Part shown: positions 28,720-38,717 of the stretch, piece by piece | How the letters are laid out: each line of letters opens with the position of its first letter | How positions within the stretch are numbered: position 1 is the stretch's first letter | NCBI RefSeq assembly: GCF_027924665.1 | Contig: NZ_AP027043.1 | Coordinates: forward strand, 4,464,001-4,528,000 | DNA from: Flavobacterium sp. GSB-24 | GTDB taxonomy: Bacteria; Bacteroidota; Bacteroidia; Flavobacteriales; Flavobacteriaceae | Direction of reading: 5' to 3' | Length of the DNA: 64,000 bases | The notes under the pieces: model-generated | Seen by the model: only the letters and a program-made list of their open reading frames with translations | Told to the model about the DNA's origin: nothing | The model's database searches: none | Made by a program: the position numbers and the translations under genes

Positions 28720-30526
28720 TTTTGTTGTTTTCTAAATCAATTTTAAAATGATCAGAAGGCTCTCCATTCATGGTTTTCAAGAATATTTCGGCCCATAAAA
28801 CGAGTTTGGGATTATTTGATTTTTTCAATTGGATGCAAACCAATTCATATTGCTTTAATCTCTTTTTTCCAATTTGTGAAACAGCCAATTCACCGGCATT
28901 TTTTAAACGGTAAAAATCGAAAATCATATCAAAACCAGTCCATGATTCAAAATCGGAAATTGACAGGGAGTTTGATTTTAAATCTTTGGCAATCTCTGAT
29001 GTGTTTTTATTTATTTCTACTAAATCTTTGCCTGAAATATTTATAATTGATTTTAGAAAATCTTCTGGAAAATCTTCTGGCAGAAATCTTAAACGCACCA
29101 ATTCTTTTAAATGCCAATTTGTAAATTCTTTATAATCGTCAGCTTTTAAAATTTCTTTATTCCAAATATGATCATTTTTAGTGTTTTGCAAATGAGCATA
29201 TTCTTCTTCGTAAAAAGGAAATAAACTATTGAATTTATGGACTTTGCCAATGACAATTGTTTCAACTTCAAACTCAGAATCAGAATGAATGGTCAATATT
29301 TTATAAGCCGGCATATAGGCAGCTAATGAAGGTGTTTGAATATTAAACAAAGTATTCCCCTTTGCAGAAGTTCTTACTCCTGTATCGTTAATATGCATAT
29401 GGCCGCCAAAATGAATCTGAATTCCAGCATCTGCAAATTGCTGTGCTACTTCTTCATCTGGAACTCTTTGTAATTGCATTTTATTGGCACCAAAAAGCTG
29501 TTTTAATTCAGGCGATGCGTTGTCGTTAAAATCTACCATCGGGTAATGACTGAAAGCAATCAGTATTTTTCCTCTTTGTTTCGCTTCTGCTGAAACTTTT
29601 TTTACCCAGTTTAACAAATGGCTTTTATAAATCAGAACGTTATTGTAACCTGTATTGGCTCCTGAAAAATCTTGCGGATTATCTGGTTTTCCTGATAATT
29701 TCTCATTCGGAACATAAGCGTTGGCATCTATCGCCAAAAGCCAGATTCCCTTAATAGGTTCAACTACATAACTGGCATCTGTAAGAAACAAACTGGTATT
29801 TTTAATTACATACGTTCTTTTTTCTAAAGAAGATTCTTTTTGCGCTTCTTCAAAATTATATTGGTCATACGTATAATTTGAAAAAGGCGTTTCCCAATAC
29901 AAATCTGTTTTTTTCGGAAAAAAACCAAAATCACGCATTTCGTGAATGGTTTCTTTATAGCCCCAATTTTTTATATCAGAAGTAATAATAGGTTCTAATT
30001 CACTTTTATTTTTGTTGACATTTTCTTTAGAACTGCTTATAATCTGCTCTTTTCCATCTTTACCCAGAAAATCAGTTTTTACTGCATCTTGCGAAAATGG
30101 CCTTACAACATCATGATTTCCTGTGGTTACCCAAAAAGATAAACCATACTTTTGAGAATATTCATTAAGTATTTTTCTCAATCCGCGCACATGAACGGGT
30201 TGTCCGTCATCGCTAAAATCGCCTGGAAGCACAACTTGTTTGATACCTCTTTTTACAATATTATTCAAGGCCTCTAAAAAGGCAAAATAATTTTCATTGA
30301 AAATTCTGGTAGAATGCAGCTGAGAATTCATTGTTCTGATATTGGCATATTCGCCAGTAATCGGATTTTTGATTCCTTGATAATCGTTATCCTCAAATTT
30401 TGCAAAAATATCTTGTAAATGAACATCGGCTATAAAAGCGATTTGAACTTCTTTTTTAGAGACCTTTTGCGATTTGCAGGAATATAAAAAAAGTAATAGT
30501 ACTACTATAGCCGATATTCTAAACAT
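28697..30526 (-). CDS. calcineurin-like metallophosphoesterase lipoprotein
   Basis: 609-residue lipoprotein (signal ending LLFLYSC, lipidation cysteine 17) with a full dimetal phosphoesterase set: IADVHLQD, GDFSDDG, TTGNHD, FSHYP and GGHMH. It should hydrolyse a phosphomono- or diester in the periplasm or at the cell surface. The C-terminal 200 residues (after about 400) are a helical extension I do not recognise. Phosphoesterases are rare in plant-polysaccharide PULs; next to inositol oxygenase it suggests a phosphorylated substrate such as inositol phosphate. It follows DUF4861 by 14 bases, so they are co-transcribed. Confidence 0.9.
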   Translation of the reverse strand: MFRISAIVVLLLFLYSCKSQKVSKKEVQIAFIADVHLQDIFAKFEDNDYQGIKNPITGEYANIRTMNSQLHSTRIFNENYFAFLEALNNIVKRGIKQVVLPGDFSDDGQPVHVRGLRKILNEYSQKYGLSFWVTTGNHDVVRPFSQDAVKTDFLGKDGKEQIISSSKENVNKNKSELEPIITSDIKNWGYKETIHEMRDFGFFPKKTDLYWETPFSNYTYDQYNFEEAQKESSLEKRTYVIKNTSLFLTDASYVVEPIKGIWLLAIDANAYVPNEKLSGKPDNPQDFSGANTGYNNVLIYKSHLLNWVKKVSAEAKQRGKILIAFSHYPMVDFNDNASPELKQLFGANKMQLQRVPDEEVAQQFADAGIQIHFGGHMHINDTGVRTSAKGNTLFNIQTPSLAAYMPAYKILTIHSDSEFEVETIVIGKVHKFNSLFPFYEEEYAHLQNTKNDHIWNKEILKADDYKEFTNWHLKELVRLRFLPEDFPEDFLKSIINISGKDLVEINKNTSEIAKDLKSNSLSISDFESWTGFDMIFDFYRLKNAGELAVSQIGKKRLKQYELVCIQLKKSNNPKLVLWAEIFLKTMNGEPSDHFKIDLENNKIDNLSVK

Positions 30527-30540
30527 GTATTTTTTATGCT

Positions 30541-31392
30541 TTATTTTTTAATGTAAGCTTCCAATTTATCTAAAGTGTTTAATTCTGTTTCTCTTGCACT
30601 TGAAGAAATAATTGTTGTTTGTAAATTTTTCGTAGGTTTTGAGATCAATAAATATTGAGTTCCGTCATCTGTACTTTTTTCATAATCTTTTGGATTATAC
30701 ATAATTGCTGCTCCAATCTCTACGATTTCAGCGGCAACATCTTCGGGATGCTTTCCCCAGACTGCGATATAATTTGTTCCTTTTTTAGTTCCAAAATCTT
30801 TGAAATAATTAATTCCTGTAGCAAACTGCACTTTTTCTCCGCTTAAAGAAACTGCTTCAACCTTAGCCTCTCTTTTACCAGAAAACACTGTAACACGAAC
30901 TAAGATGTCTACTTTTTTTCCTTTGTATGGCACCCCTCTAGAAATCATTTCCATCCACGAAGTAGTATCTGTTTTTCCTACACGTGCTAAACGATTTGTT
31001 ACTGGATTTAAAGGCACAACTTTTTCGCCGTCCCAAAGTTTTACACCTCCCAAACCAACAGTTGATGCTACTTTATAATAATCAGCTCCCCATCCTTCTT
31101 TTTGCTGCTGCGGTGTTGGGTACCAATTTGCTTTTCTTAACTCTAAACCTGGTTTAGCTTTAGAATAAACATCAATTGCTACTTTATCGCTAAAATAAAT
31201 TCTCAAAGCCATCCATTCATTTTCAACAGCTGGACCGTGATGTCCAATGGTTTTATATAAATCTCCTGTTTCTGAGCCAATATCTGTCAAATAAGTAATT
31301 TTATCAGACTTCATATACAAACTGGTGTCTGTATTATTCTGTCCAAAACAAATGCAGCAAAAAAGTAAAGTGATGATGACTGATAATCTCAT
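30541..31392 (-). CDS. DUF4861 family protein
   Basis: Exported protein of 283 residues with signal peptide MRLSVIITLLFCCICFGQ. The family block HHGPAVENEWMALRIYFSDK and the NWYPTPQQQKEGWGADYYKV stretch identify DUF4861. The family is common in Bacteroidota PULs that deal with uronic acid glycans; a lyase or hydrolase role on uronates has been proposed by context, not shown for this protein. It begins the set that continues with the phosphoesterase gene. A gap of 155 bases separates it from the upstream gene; no consensus promoter was seen in it. Confidence 0.75.
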   Translation of the reverse strand: MRLSVIITLLFCCICFGQNNTDTSLYMKSDKITYLTDIGSETGDLYKTIGHHGPAVENEWMALRIYFSDKVAIDVYSKAKPGLELRKANWYPTPQQQKEGWGADYYKVASTVGLGGVKLWDGEKVVPLNPVTNRLARVGKTDTTSWMEMISRGVPYKGKKVDILVRVTVFSGKREAKVEAVSLSGEKVQFATGINYFKDFGTKKGTNYIAVWGKHPEDVAAEIVEIGAAIMYNPKDYEKSTDDGTQYLLISKPTKNLQTTIISSSARETELNTLDKLEAYIKK

Positions 31393-31546
31393 AATTTCAA
31401 TTATTTATAGTTTAAAATTTAATTCTCGTAAATTTAAACTAAGATTTCAATACTTTCACTATTACGCAAACGATTTCTCAATAAATACTCATTTTGTGAT
31501 AAAAAAAGAGCAGCACTACAAAACAACAGGAGGGAAAATATTTTCT

Positions 31547-32125
31547 TTACTTATCATCCACTTTCACCAAAACATAATTTATCCCTAACGGGTTTTTAAT
31601 TATTTTACAGATTAAAGGATATTCAGGATTTTTTACGATCCACATTTCGGTTTCATCAATTTGCGCGATTACGTGCAAAGCATCGACTATTTTTCCATCA
31701 ATAGAAACAGGATTTTTATCTTCGTTTTTATCTAAGACATAATTTGTGTTATTATAAACGAATGAACTACTTTTTATTAGATCTTGATATGCCGATCTTG
31801 AAATCATAAAAAAAGTTTCTGTTGGTTTTAAGTTTAAAACTGGCTCATATTCTCCTTGGTTAAAGCTTAGGGCGTTACCTTTTTCAACAGCTTCGGGAAG
31901 CATTACAATACTACTTTTTACGCCTCTAGTTTCTAGTTTAAAAGTCAGACCGCCTTTTGCTGTTTCCGCTTTAAGGGATAAAGTTCTGGTCTGTCCGTGC
32001 AATTTGCAGACATAATTCAGTTCTGTATTGTTTTTAAGTGTCGGAATGTAGGTTTGTGCTCTTCCTGTTTCATAAAATGATAAAAACAGAAATACTATTA
32101 TTATATTTTTCATCTTGTTCATCAT
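31547..32125 (-). CDS. small secreted protein of unknown function
   Basis: 192 residues, signal peptide (MKNIIIVFLFLSFYETGRA), then an all-beta-looking body with alternating strands (TRTLSLKAETAKGGLTFKLETRG) and the end MWIVKNPEYPLICKIIKNP. It resembles DUF3108-type beta-barrels only loosely. The start could be 32125, 32122 or 32113. The gene begins one base after the GH92 stop codon, so it is translationally linked to it. I do not recognise a function; a binding or accessory protein is possible. Confidence 0.7.
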   Translation of the reverse strand: MMNKMKNIIIVFLFLSFYETGRAQTYIPTLKNNTELNYVCKLHGQTRTLSLKAETAKGGLTFKLETRGVKSSIVMLPEAVEKGNALSFNQGEYEPVLNLKPTETFFMISRSAYQDLIKSSSFVYNNTNYVLDKNEDKNPVSIDGKIVDALHVIAQIDETEMWIVKNPEYPLICKIIKNPLGINYVLVKVDDK

Positions 32126-32126
32126 T

Positions 32127-34403
32127 TTATTTTGCTGGCGGTAAAACTGTTGTTCCCCATGCGGAAGGTTTTGAATCCATTTCTAAAATTAATTCTCCTC
32201 CATTATTTATATCATCGTGTAAAATCCACGCTTTATTGTACGGTTTTCCGTTTAACCAAGCAGCTTTTATGTATTTGCTTTTATCGTTCATTTTTTTAGC
32301 TGAGATTTTAAACTTTTTACCATTCTCCAATTGTATCGTTGTTTCTTTTATCAAAGGTGTATTAATAAGATAGTAAGGCTGTCCTGCATTTGGATACAAT
32401 CCCATCATGTGGAAAGCTAGCCAGGAAGACATTGCCCCAGAATCATCATTGCCAGGCAGACCTTCTCTTGAGGTATTGAAATTATTTTTGATAATCGTCC
32501 TGATTCTGTCACTGCTCCTATACGGTTTCCCGATCCAGTGATATAGACATGGTGTTAAGAATGACGGCTCGTTGGCAACATTATATAAATCTGAGTTAAA
32601 AAAGGTATTCAATCTTTCTTCAAAAGCTTTTTCTCCTCCAGATTTACGAACCAGTTCTGGAACATCGTGCGGAATGCTAAATGAATATTCCCATGAATTT
32701 CCTTCGTAGAAAAACACACACCAATGACAGACATACCAAGGAGATTCGATAATTACTGGCGTATATTTGAAAGTAGGTTTCTGAATTTTTGATTCTCCAA
32801 AAACAACATCATCCAGCCATTTTCCATCTTTGTCTTTTGGCATAATAAAACCCTTGGCGCCATTATTTTCGTAATCCGAACGCCATAAATTCTGCCAGCT
32901 GTCTGCTTGTTTCATGTATTGATTGTACAAATCTATTTTACCTAATCCCTTAGCTACAATAGCAATATTGTAGTCATTGTATGCATAATCGATTGTTCGG
33001 TTTCCGGCGCGGTCTGTTCCGTAGGGAACGTAACCTAATTTTAGATAATCTAATAATCCGCCTCTTCCTTCTTTTTCTTCATTTCCTCCCGGCGGTACTG
33101 TCGCGTCTTTGATCATAGCCTGAAGCGCCATTTCGTAATCTATTCCTTTTAAGTTTTTGACAAAAGCATCGGCTATAACAACCTCAGCGTTAGAACCTCC
33201 TTGAGTTCTTCCGTTGTCGTTTCCGCTTCTTCCTTCTGGCAGATATCCTTCGCGTTTGTAAATGTTCAGCATCGCATTGATTATTTCAACTTTTCTTTTG
33301 CTGTCAATCAATGTAATTAGAGGGCTCGAAGTTCTAAACGTATCCCAAATTGTATAAAAATCGTCGTAATATGGTTCATCATTTGTCCATAACGGATTTT
33401 CTCCTGTCCGGTCAACTGGCATAATCATGGTATGATATAAACCTGTGTAAAACATTTTTTTATAAGCATCTGATGTATCTTCCGATAATTTAATTCGGTT
33501 TAATAATGTTTCCCATTTATTTTCTAATTCAGCTAAAACAGTATTAAAATTCCAGTGTGCGATTTCTACTTCAATATTATTTTTTGCCTTTAATTCACTT
33601 AAAAATGAGATTCCTATTTTGACATTTAGTTCTTCTTTTCCTGTGTTTCCGAAAGAAATGAGAGCTCCAGTTTTTTTTCCTGAATCAAACTGCTCTTTTT
33701 GATTGTTGTAAAATTTCCCATCTTTAAAGGTTACATATTTTGCAATTGGCTGATCGAAAACTGCCCAGAAATAAACGGTATAAGCGCGTCCGTTATTCCA
33801 TCCGCCTCTTATTCTGCTGTATCCTCGAACTTCGGTATCCGAAACGATTTCAATCTGCGAACCTACAAACTGCTGAGCTTCTCTGGCATCTGGAATCTTT
33901 TCTTCTCCCAGAAAAAATCCGGGATCAATTTTTAATTCTTTTGAAATGTTTTTGGGATAAGTAATACGGTAAAAAGATACTTTTTCTCCAGTGGTTATTT
34001 CTGTTTTGATTTTATTTTCTTTAAAAACAGTTTCGTAATATCCTAGTTTTACATTTTCTTCTGTTCTAAAGGATGTTTGATCCATTTTATCTAAAGCTCC
34101 AGAAAATGGCATGATTTGAATATTTCCGTATTTCGGGCCTCCGCCTGTTCCGCTTACGTGTACCTGGCTAAAACCTGTAACTTCTTTTGGCATTGGAAGC
34201 CAGCCGCTGTTGGGACTTGAGGTACAGTCTGGACTTGGCTTTACCATTCCGTATGGACAAGACGGACCAATGAAAACCCGCCCAACTCCTTCTGATCCTA
34301 TCATCGGATCTACATATTGATGAACTGTTTGCTGTGCTTTAGCCGTACTTGCGCTAAAAATTGATATTCCTAAAAAAAAGATAAACTTGGATATTATTTT
34401 CAT
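32127..34403 (-). CDS. GH92 alpha-mannosidase (1)
   Basis: Calcium-dependent inverting exo-mannosidase, 758 residues, signal peptide. Family features are VDPMIGSEGVGRVFIGPSCPYGMVKPSPD at the N-terminus, the SGTGGGPKYG loop, WDTFRTSSPLITLI, and the catalytic-region motif GNDDSGAMSSWLAFHMMGLYP. It should release alpha-linked mannose (1,2-, 1,3- or 1,6-). It lies 20 bases downstream of a second GH92. The pair fits a substrate with more than one alpha-mannose linkage. Mannose is uncommon in pectin but occurs in N-glycans and in plant inositol sphingolipids. Confidence 0.94.
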   Translation of the reverse strand: MKIISKFIFFLGISIFSASTAKAQQTVHQYVDPMIGSEGVGRVFIGPSCPYGMVKPSPDCTSSPNSGWLPMPKEVTGFSQVHVSGTGGGPKYGNIQIMPFSGALDKMDQTSFRTEENVKLGYYETVFKENKIKTEITTGEKVSFYRITYPKNISKELKIDPGFFLGEEKIPDAREAQQFVGSQIEIVSDTEVRGYSRIRGGWNNGRAYTVYFWAVFDQPIAKYVTFKDGKFYNNQKEQFDSGKKTGALISFGNTGKEELNVKIGISFLSELKAKNNIEVEIAHWNFNTVLAELENKWETLLNRIKLSEDTSDAYKKMFYTGLYHTMIMPVDRTGENPLWTNDEPYYDDFYTIWDTFRTSSPLITLIDSKRKVEIINAMLNIYKREGYLPEGRSGNDNGRTQGGSNAEVVIADAFVKNLKGIDYEMALQAMIKDATVPPGGNEEKEGRGGLLDYLKLGYVPYGTDRAGNRTIDYAYNDYNIAIVAKGLGKIDLYNQYMKQADSWQNLWRSDYENNGAKGFIMPKDKDGKWLDDVVFGESKIQKPTFKYTPVIIESPWYVCHWCVFFYEGNSWEYSFSIPHDVPELVRKSGGEKAFEERLNTFFNSDLYNVANEPSFLTPCLYHWIGKPYRSSDRIRTIIKNNFNTSREGLPGNDDSGAMSSWLAFHMMGLYPNAGQPYYLINTPLIKETTIQLENGKKFKISAKKMNDKSKYIKAAWLNGKPYNKAWILHDDINNGGELILEMDSKPSAWGTTVLPPAK

Positions 34404-34423
34404 TGTATATTATTTCTTTAGTT

Positions 34424-36736
34424 TTAAGGGTTTGGTTGAGAAGCCATCTCTAAGATCAACTCACCTCCACTGGTAATATCTTGGTGTGAAAGATTAAAAT
34501 TTTGTACTTCTTTATGGTTGTATTTTATGTCTTTTATATAAACATTTTCATTGCTGTTGCTGGCTGCTTTAATTACAAATGTTTTCCCTGAATAATACTT
34601 TGGATTTAAATCTATCGAAATTTTATTAAATATTGGGCTTCCTATCTGGTAAACAGCATCTTGGTCTGTTCCTCCATTCATTTGAAATAAACCCAATTTG
34701 AGCAAAACATTTAAACTTCCCATTAATCCTTGATCTTCGTCTCCATTATATCCCGTTGAAGGTGATAATCCACTGAAAGTTTCTTTTACTACGTTTCTTG
34801 TCCAATACTGTGTTAGATCTGGTCTTCCTAAAACCGTAAAAATATTAGAGGTCTGCATAGACGGCTGATTTCCAAAATTTACAGGAATTCTACTGAATTC
34901 TGGATGTAATTCTGCATCGTGCGATGTACCTGAAGTATACTTTTGTTTTTTAGCGGTTTCAAATTGAGTATTCAATTTTACGACTGCTTTCTCTTTTCCT
35001 CCCATCAAAACTGCCAGACCTTCAATATCGTGCGGCACAAACCAGGTTGACTGCGCTCCATTCGATTCTATAAATCCATTTTCATATTGATACGGATCAT
35101 AATTTTCTCGCCATTTTCCTTCTACATTTTTCGGACGCATCCAGCCTATTTTGCTATCAAAAATATTCTGATAGTTTTGGGCTCTTTTCATGAAATACTT
35201 ATAATCTTCTTCATGATTTAATTTTTTAGCCAATTGTGCCAAAGTCCAATCTTGGTAAGCGTATTCTAAAGTCTGGCTTGCACCGTCTTCATGGCTTCCG
35301 AAATTACCTTCTGGAAGCGGATAAGGTACATATCCTTTTTGCAAATAATATTTTAATCCGCCTCCAATGTTCGTATTATGTTCATATCCTGCTTTTTCCA
35401 TAATACCGCCTGGCATATGATTTTTTTTGAGTGCGGTATAAATTCCCTCTAAATCATCTTTTACAATTCCTTTTTGAATGGCGCTTACGATAAATGGTGT
35501 TGCAGAAGCTCCTGTCATGACGTAAGTATCATTTCCTCCTGAAGGTCCGCGCGGAATAATGCCTCCGTCTTTGTAATATTGCATGAGCGAATACACAAAT
35601 TCTTCCATAATTTCAGGATATACAAGTCCCCAAAGATTATTTATTGTCCATTGTGCACCCCAAAAAGCATCTGAATTGTAATGATTGAATTTTGGTTTTC
35701 CATCTGCATTTACAGGCAAATGTCCCACCCTGAATTTTTCCCCTGTATTATCAGGATAGGATCCATTTGCATCACTAATCATTTTTCTCCCTTGCAGGGC
35801 ATGCCAAAGATCTGTATAAAATCTTCTTTGATCGGTTTCGGTTCCGCCTTCTATTTTTATTCTTCCTAATAAATTACTCCATTCATTTCTGGAATTATCA
35901 ACTGTTTTATTAAAATCCCAATTTGGTAATTCGGTTTCTATATTGTTATTGGCATTTTCAATTGAAGTGTAGGATATTCCCACTTTCATCAATAATTGTT
36001 CTTTTGTTTTATTAAAATAAACTAAATAATTTCCTGTTAGATTATCTCTTTCTATAGCCGTAATAGGCTCATTGGTTCTAATTTTAAAAAATACGGTTAA
36101 TGGTTTTGGACGTCTAAAATTGGTACTCAAAACTAATGATCCTGAAAGTTCATAATCATTGTTTTTTTCTAATTTCCCATTTGTATTTTCGCAAGGTCCT
36201 AAAATAGTGTTCAAATTAAAAAGAACTGCTTTTTGTGCTTTTACAGGAAAAGTATATCTATGAAAACCAACTCTTTGTGTGCTGGTTAATTCTGTAATTA
36301 TTTGATAACGATCTAGTTTTAAAGAATGATATCCTGGAGTAATGATTTCGGTTTGGTGACTGAATTTGGAATAAAAGTCTTTAAAGATTGTTAATTTATT
36401 TTCTGGTTCAACTGTTATGGGCATTACTGATACTCCTGACATTTGCCATTCGTGAATGTGGCTGAAACCTTTAATTGTATCTGTAGTATATTTATAACCG
36501 CCACCCCAATCGCCGTTAATTTCGGTATCAGGATTTAGGTTTACCATTCCAAAGGGACGACTTGCTGATGAAAAGTAAAACCATCTAGAATTTTCGGTGT
36601 CCAACAACGGATATACCATATCAGACAGCTGTTTTTTCTTTAAATTAACAGCTTTCTGAGCATTGCATGACACTAAAAAAATAAGAGTTAAACCTATTAC
36701 AATGTGTCCTATTTTATAGATTTTATTTAGTTTCAT
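34424..36736 (-). CDS. GH92 family lipoprotein (2)
   Basis: Second GH92 protein, 770 residues, a lipoprotein with lipidation cysteine in LIFLVSCNAQ. It begins VYPLLDTENSRWFYFSSASRPFGMVNLNPDTE and has WGAQWTINNLWGLVYPE. The catalytic-region motif is altered to GDEDQGLMGSLNVLLKLGLF, so specificity may differ from the neighbour. It is clearly divergent from the downstream copy, so not a recent duplication. First gene after the SusD terminator; no consensus promoter was found in the 350-base gap before it. Confidence 0.9.
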   Translation of the reverse strand: MKLNKIYKIGHIVIGLTLIFLVSCNAQKAVNLKKKQLSDMVYPLLDTENSRWFYFSSASRPFGMVNLNPDTEINGDWGGGYKYTTDTIKGFSHIHEWQMSGVSVMPITVEPENKLTIFKDFYSKFSHQTEIITPGYHSLKLDRYQIITELTSTQRVGFHRYTFPVKAQKAVLFNLNTILGPCENTNGKLEKNNDYELSGSLVLSTNFRRPKPLTVFFKIRTNEPITAIERDNLTGNYLVYFNKTKEQLLMKVGISYTSIENANNNIETELPNWDFNKTVDNSRNEWSNLLGRIKIEGGTETDQRRFYTDLWHALQGRKMISDANGSYPDNTGEKFRVGHLPVNADGKPKFNHYNSDAFWGAQWTINNLWGLVYPEIMEEFVYSLMQYYKDGGIIPRGPSGGNDTYVMTGASATPFIVSAIQKGIVKDDLEGIYTALKKNHMPGGIMEKAGYEHNTNIGGGLKYYLQKGYVPYPLPEGNFGSHEDGASQTLEYAYQDWTLAQLAKKLNHEEDYKYFMKRAQNYQNIFDSKIGWMRPKNVEGKWRENYDPYQYENGFIESNGAQSTWFVPHDIEGLAVLMGGKEKAVVKLNTQFETAKKQKYTSGTSHDAELHPEFSRIPVNFGNQPSMQTSNIFTVLGRPDLTQYWTRNVVKETFSGLSPSTGYNGDEDQGLMGSLNVLLKLGLFQMNGGTDQDAVYQIGSPIFNKISIDLNPKYYSGKTFVIKAASNSNENVYIKDIKYNHKEVQNFNLSHQDITSGGELILEMASQPNP

Positions 36737-37084
36737 TTATTCTATTTATTGGTGGGGCAAATATGGTTTAGACAAATTTTTTTGTTCGGATATAGGCTAA
36801 TTGAAATTAGTAGAGATACTATTTTCTAAACAACAAAGAGTTATATTATTCTTTAAAGTATAAATTGATAGAATGGTACAAAGCTTAATCTTTCATTGAC
36901 TTTCAAGATCGGCATTTGATTAAGCTTTGCATTCATTCAAAAAAATGAAAATGAAACTGAACTGGTTCTCACGAGCAACTAGAAACCAGTTTTTCTTTAG
37001 TAAAAAAGGAGAAGAATTTTTACGCTCTTCTCCTTTTCAAAATTAAAATTGGGTTACAATGCGTACTTAACTAAAACTTTATTT
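36737..37084. other. intergenic region between SusD and the GH92 pair
   Basis: 348 bases. It holds the SusD terminator (37002-37037) and a second 8-bp hairpin (36960-36967 with 36984-36991) with a T-run on the plus strand. A promoter for the GH92 genes is expected here, but no TTG-N17-19-TAnnTTTG was found. Confidence 0.5.
37002..37037 (-). terminator. intrinsic terminator after SusD
   Basis: A 12-bp perfect stem (37004-37015 with 37026-37037), a 10-base loop, and a U-run on the minus strand. It lies 48 bases after the SusD stop, so SusC-SusD is a transcript of its own, with partial read-through likely. Confidence 0.85.
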
Positions 37085-38698
37085 TTAATATCCATCGTTC
37101 TGAATCAGGGCTGGATTTAAGACCATCGCGTTGGTTGGAATTGGGAAAACACGACGATAAACATCTGTATTGGTTTTGTATCCCCATTGCCCTTCATATT
37201 TTCCAAAACGGATCATATCATTTCTATGCCAAGCTTCCCAAGCAAATTCACGGCTTCTTTCTTTGTAAAGCTCTTCTAAAGTTACACCGCTCAAGGCTGC
37301 AGATGTTGTACGGTTAGAGCGAACCATATTTATTAATGCATCTGCACTTTGTCCTAAAGTTACTGCTCCACCTCGAAGAATTGACTCTGCTTTCATTAAA
37401 AGAACATCTGAGTAACGCAAGAAAGGAACGTCGTTCTTTTGGTTACGATTTGTTGATGTTGCATCTGGATAAAATTTAATATTTCTATACCCCATATTCC
37501 AAGCAATTTCATCGTTTCCAAGATCGAATAAGGCTACACTTTGACGAAGAATAATATCTGGTGTTAAATTTACCTGATACGTGTAAGTTGCACCGCCATC
37601 AGATCCTGTATAAAATTGATCATATCCTTTTTTGGTTGTAGTAACCATTACTGGTGTAACTCCATCATTCATATACTGGAGACCCGTAAGCCACTGTTTG
37701 TTACGAATGTCATTTGCATCATTGAAATAAGCATAAAATTCTGGCAGCGTACTTCTTGGTGCACTTGGTGTATAAGGAAGACCAAACTTAGTTCTTTCAG
37801 AACGTGGTACATCATAACGAGCGTGATACATTTGTCCGTTATAACCAACTGTAACGGCTGCTGGATCATAAGGTACTGCAAAAATGAACTCTTTCATTTG
37901 TGGTCCGTTTGCTGGATAAAACATTTGCAAATACGTCGCTCTTGGTTCAACAGCATATAAATTAGAGTTAATTACCTCATCACAAGCTGCAATACATTCA
38001 TTGTAACGTTGTGTCCCTGTATAAACTTCAGCATTTAAATACAATTTAGCAAGCATTGCATTAGCGGTCTGTTTATTTGGTCTACCATAGGTTGTAATTC
38101 CTGCTGCTGGATTTAGATTGGGAACTGCATTTTTTAATTCACTCTCAATAAAATTGAAAACCTCTTTTCTTGGTGTTTTAGCATGAGATGTAAAATCTCC
38201 ATATAAGGTATCCAAAGGTACATCTCCATAACTGTCCATTAACATGAAATACGAAATAGCACGCATAGTTTTTAACTCTGAAATCAAAGTTTTTTTCTCT
38301 GCACCCTCCGGCATTGTTTGTCTTAAAATAGAAATTGCCTGATTACTTGTTCCTATCACTTTAGAAGACCAATCCCAAAGACTTCCGATAATACCATTAT
38401 CAGCATTCCAATCATGATAATGCATCGAAATATAGTTTCTATTATCGAACCAGTTACCTCCTCTTGACGGCAAAATAGCTTCATCTGTAGATAAAGATTG
38501 AGACCACCACCAGGCAAATGAAAATTCACCGCGGAAAGCTGCATAAACAGGTCCAGTAGTTTGAATATATTGTGTTGAGTTTTGAGGAAATACTTCAGGT
38601 GTTAATTGTGTTGTAATAGGCACTTCTAGATCGTCACAAGACCATATTAAACCAGCTATAAGTACTGGAAGTCCTAAATATTTTAATATCTTTTTCAT
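37085..38698 (-). CDS. SusD/RagB outer membrane glycan-binding lipoprotein
   Basis: Surface lipoprotein that captures the glycan and caps its SusC partner. 537 residues from the ATG at 38698, chosen because a TAAAAA ribosome-site-like sequence precedes it; another ATG lies 12 bases upstream at 38710. Lipidation cysteine in AGLIWSCDD. SusD features are the TPR-like helices (ISYFMLMDSYGDVPL, AMLAKLYLNAEVYTG) and the C-terminal FLRYSDVLLMKAESI and YKERSREFAWEAWHRNDMIRFGKY. It lies 19 bases after SusC and ends in a terminator. Confidence 0.96.
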   Translation of the reverse strand: MKKILKYLGLPVLIAGLIWSCDDLEVPITTQLTPEVFPQNSTQYIQTTGPVYAAFRGEFSFAWWWSQSLSTDEAILPSRGGNWFDNRNYISMHYHDWNADNGIIGSLWDWSSKVIGTSNQAISILRQTMPEGAEKKTLISELKTMRAISYFMLMDSYGDVPLDTLYGDFTSHAKTPRKEVFNFIESELKNAVPNLNPAAGITTYGRPNKQTANAMLAKLYLNAEVYTGTQRYNECIAACDEVINSNLYAVEPRATYLQMFYPANGPQMKEFIFAVPYDPAAVTVGYNGQMYHARYDVPRSERTKFGLPYTPSAPRSTLPEFYAYFNDANDIRNKQWLTGLQYMNDGVTPVMVTTTKKGYDQFYTGSDGGATYTYQVNLTPDIILRQSVALFDLGNDEIAWNMGYRNIKFYPDATSTNRNQKNDVPFLRYSDVLLMKAESILRGGAVTLGQSADALINMVRSNRTTSAALSGVTLEELYKERSREFAWEAWHRNDMIRFGKYEGQWGYKTNTDVYRRVFPIPTNAMVLNPALIQNDGY

Positions 38699-38717
38699 AA
38701 TTTTTAGCATTTAATTT

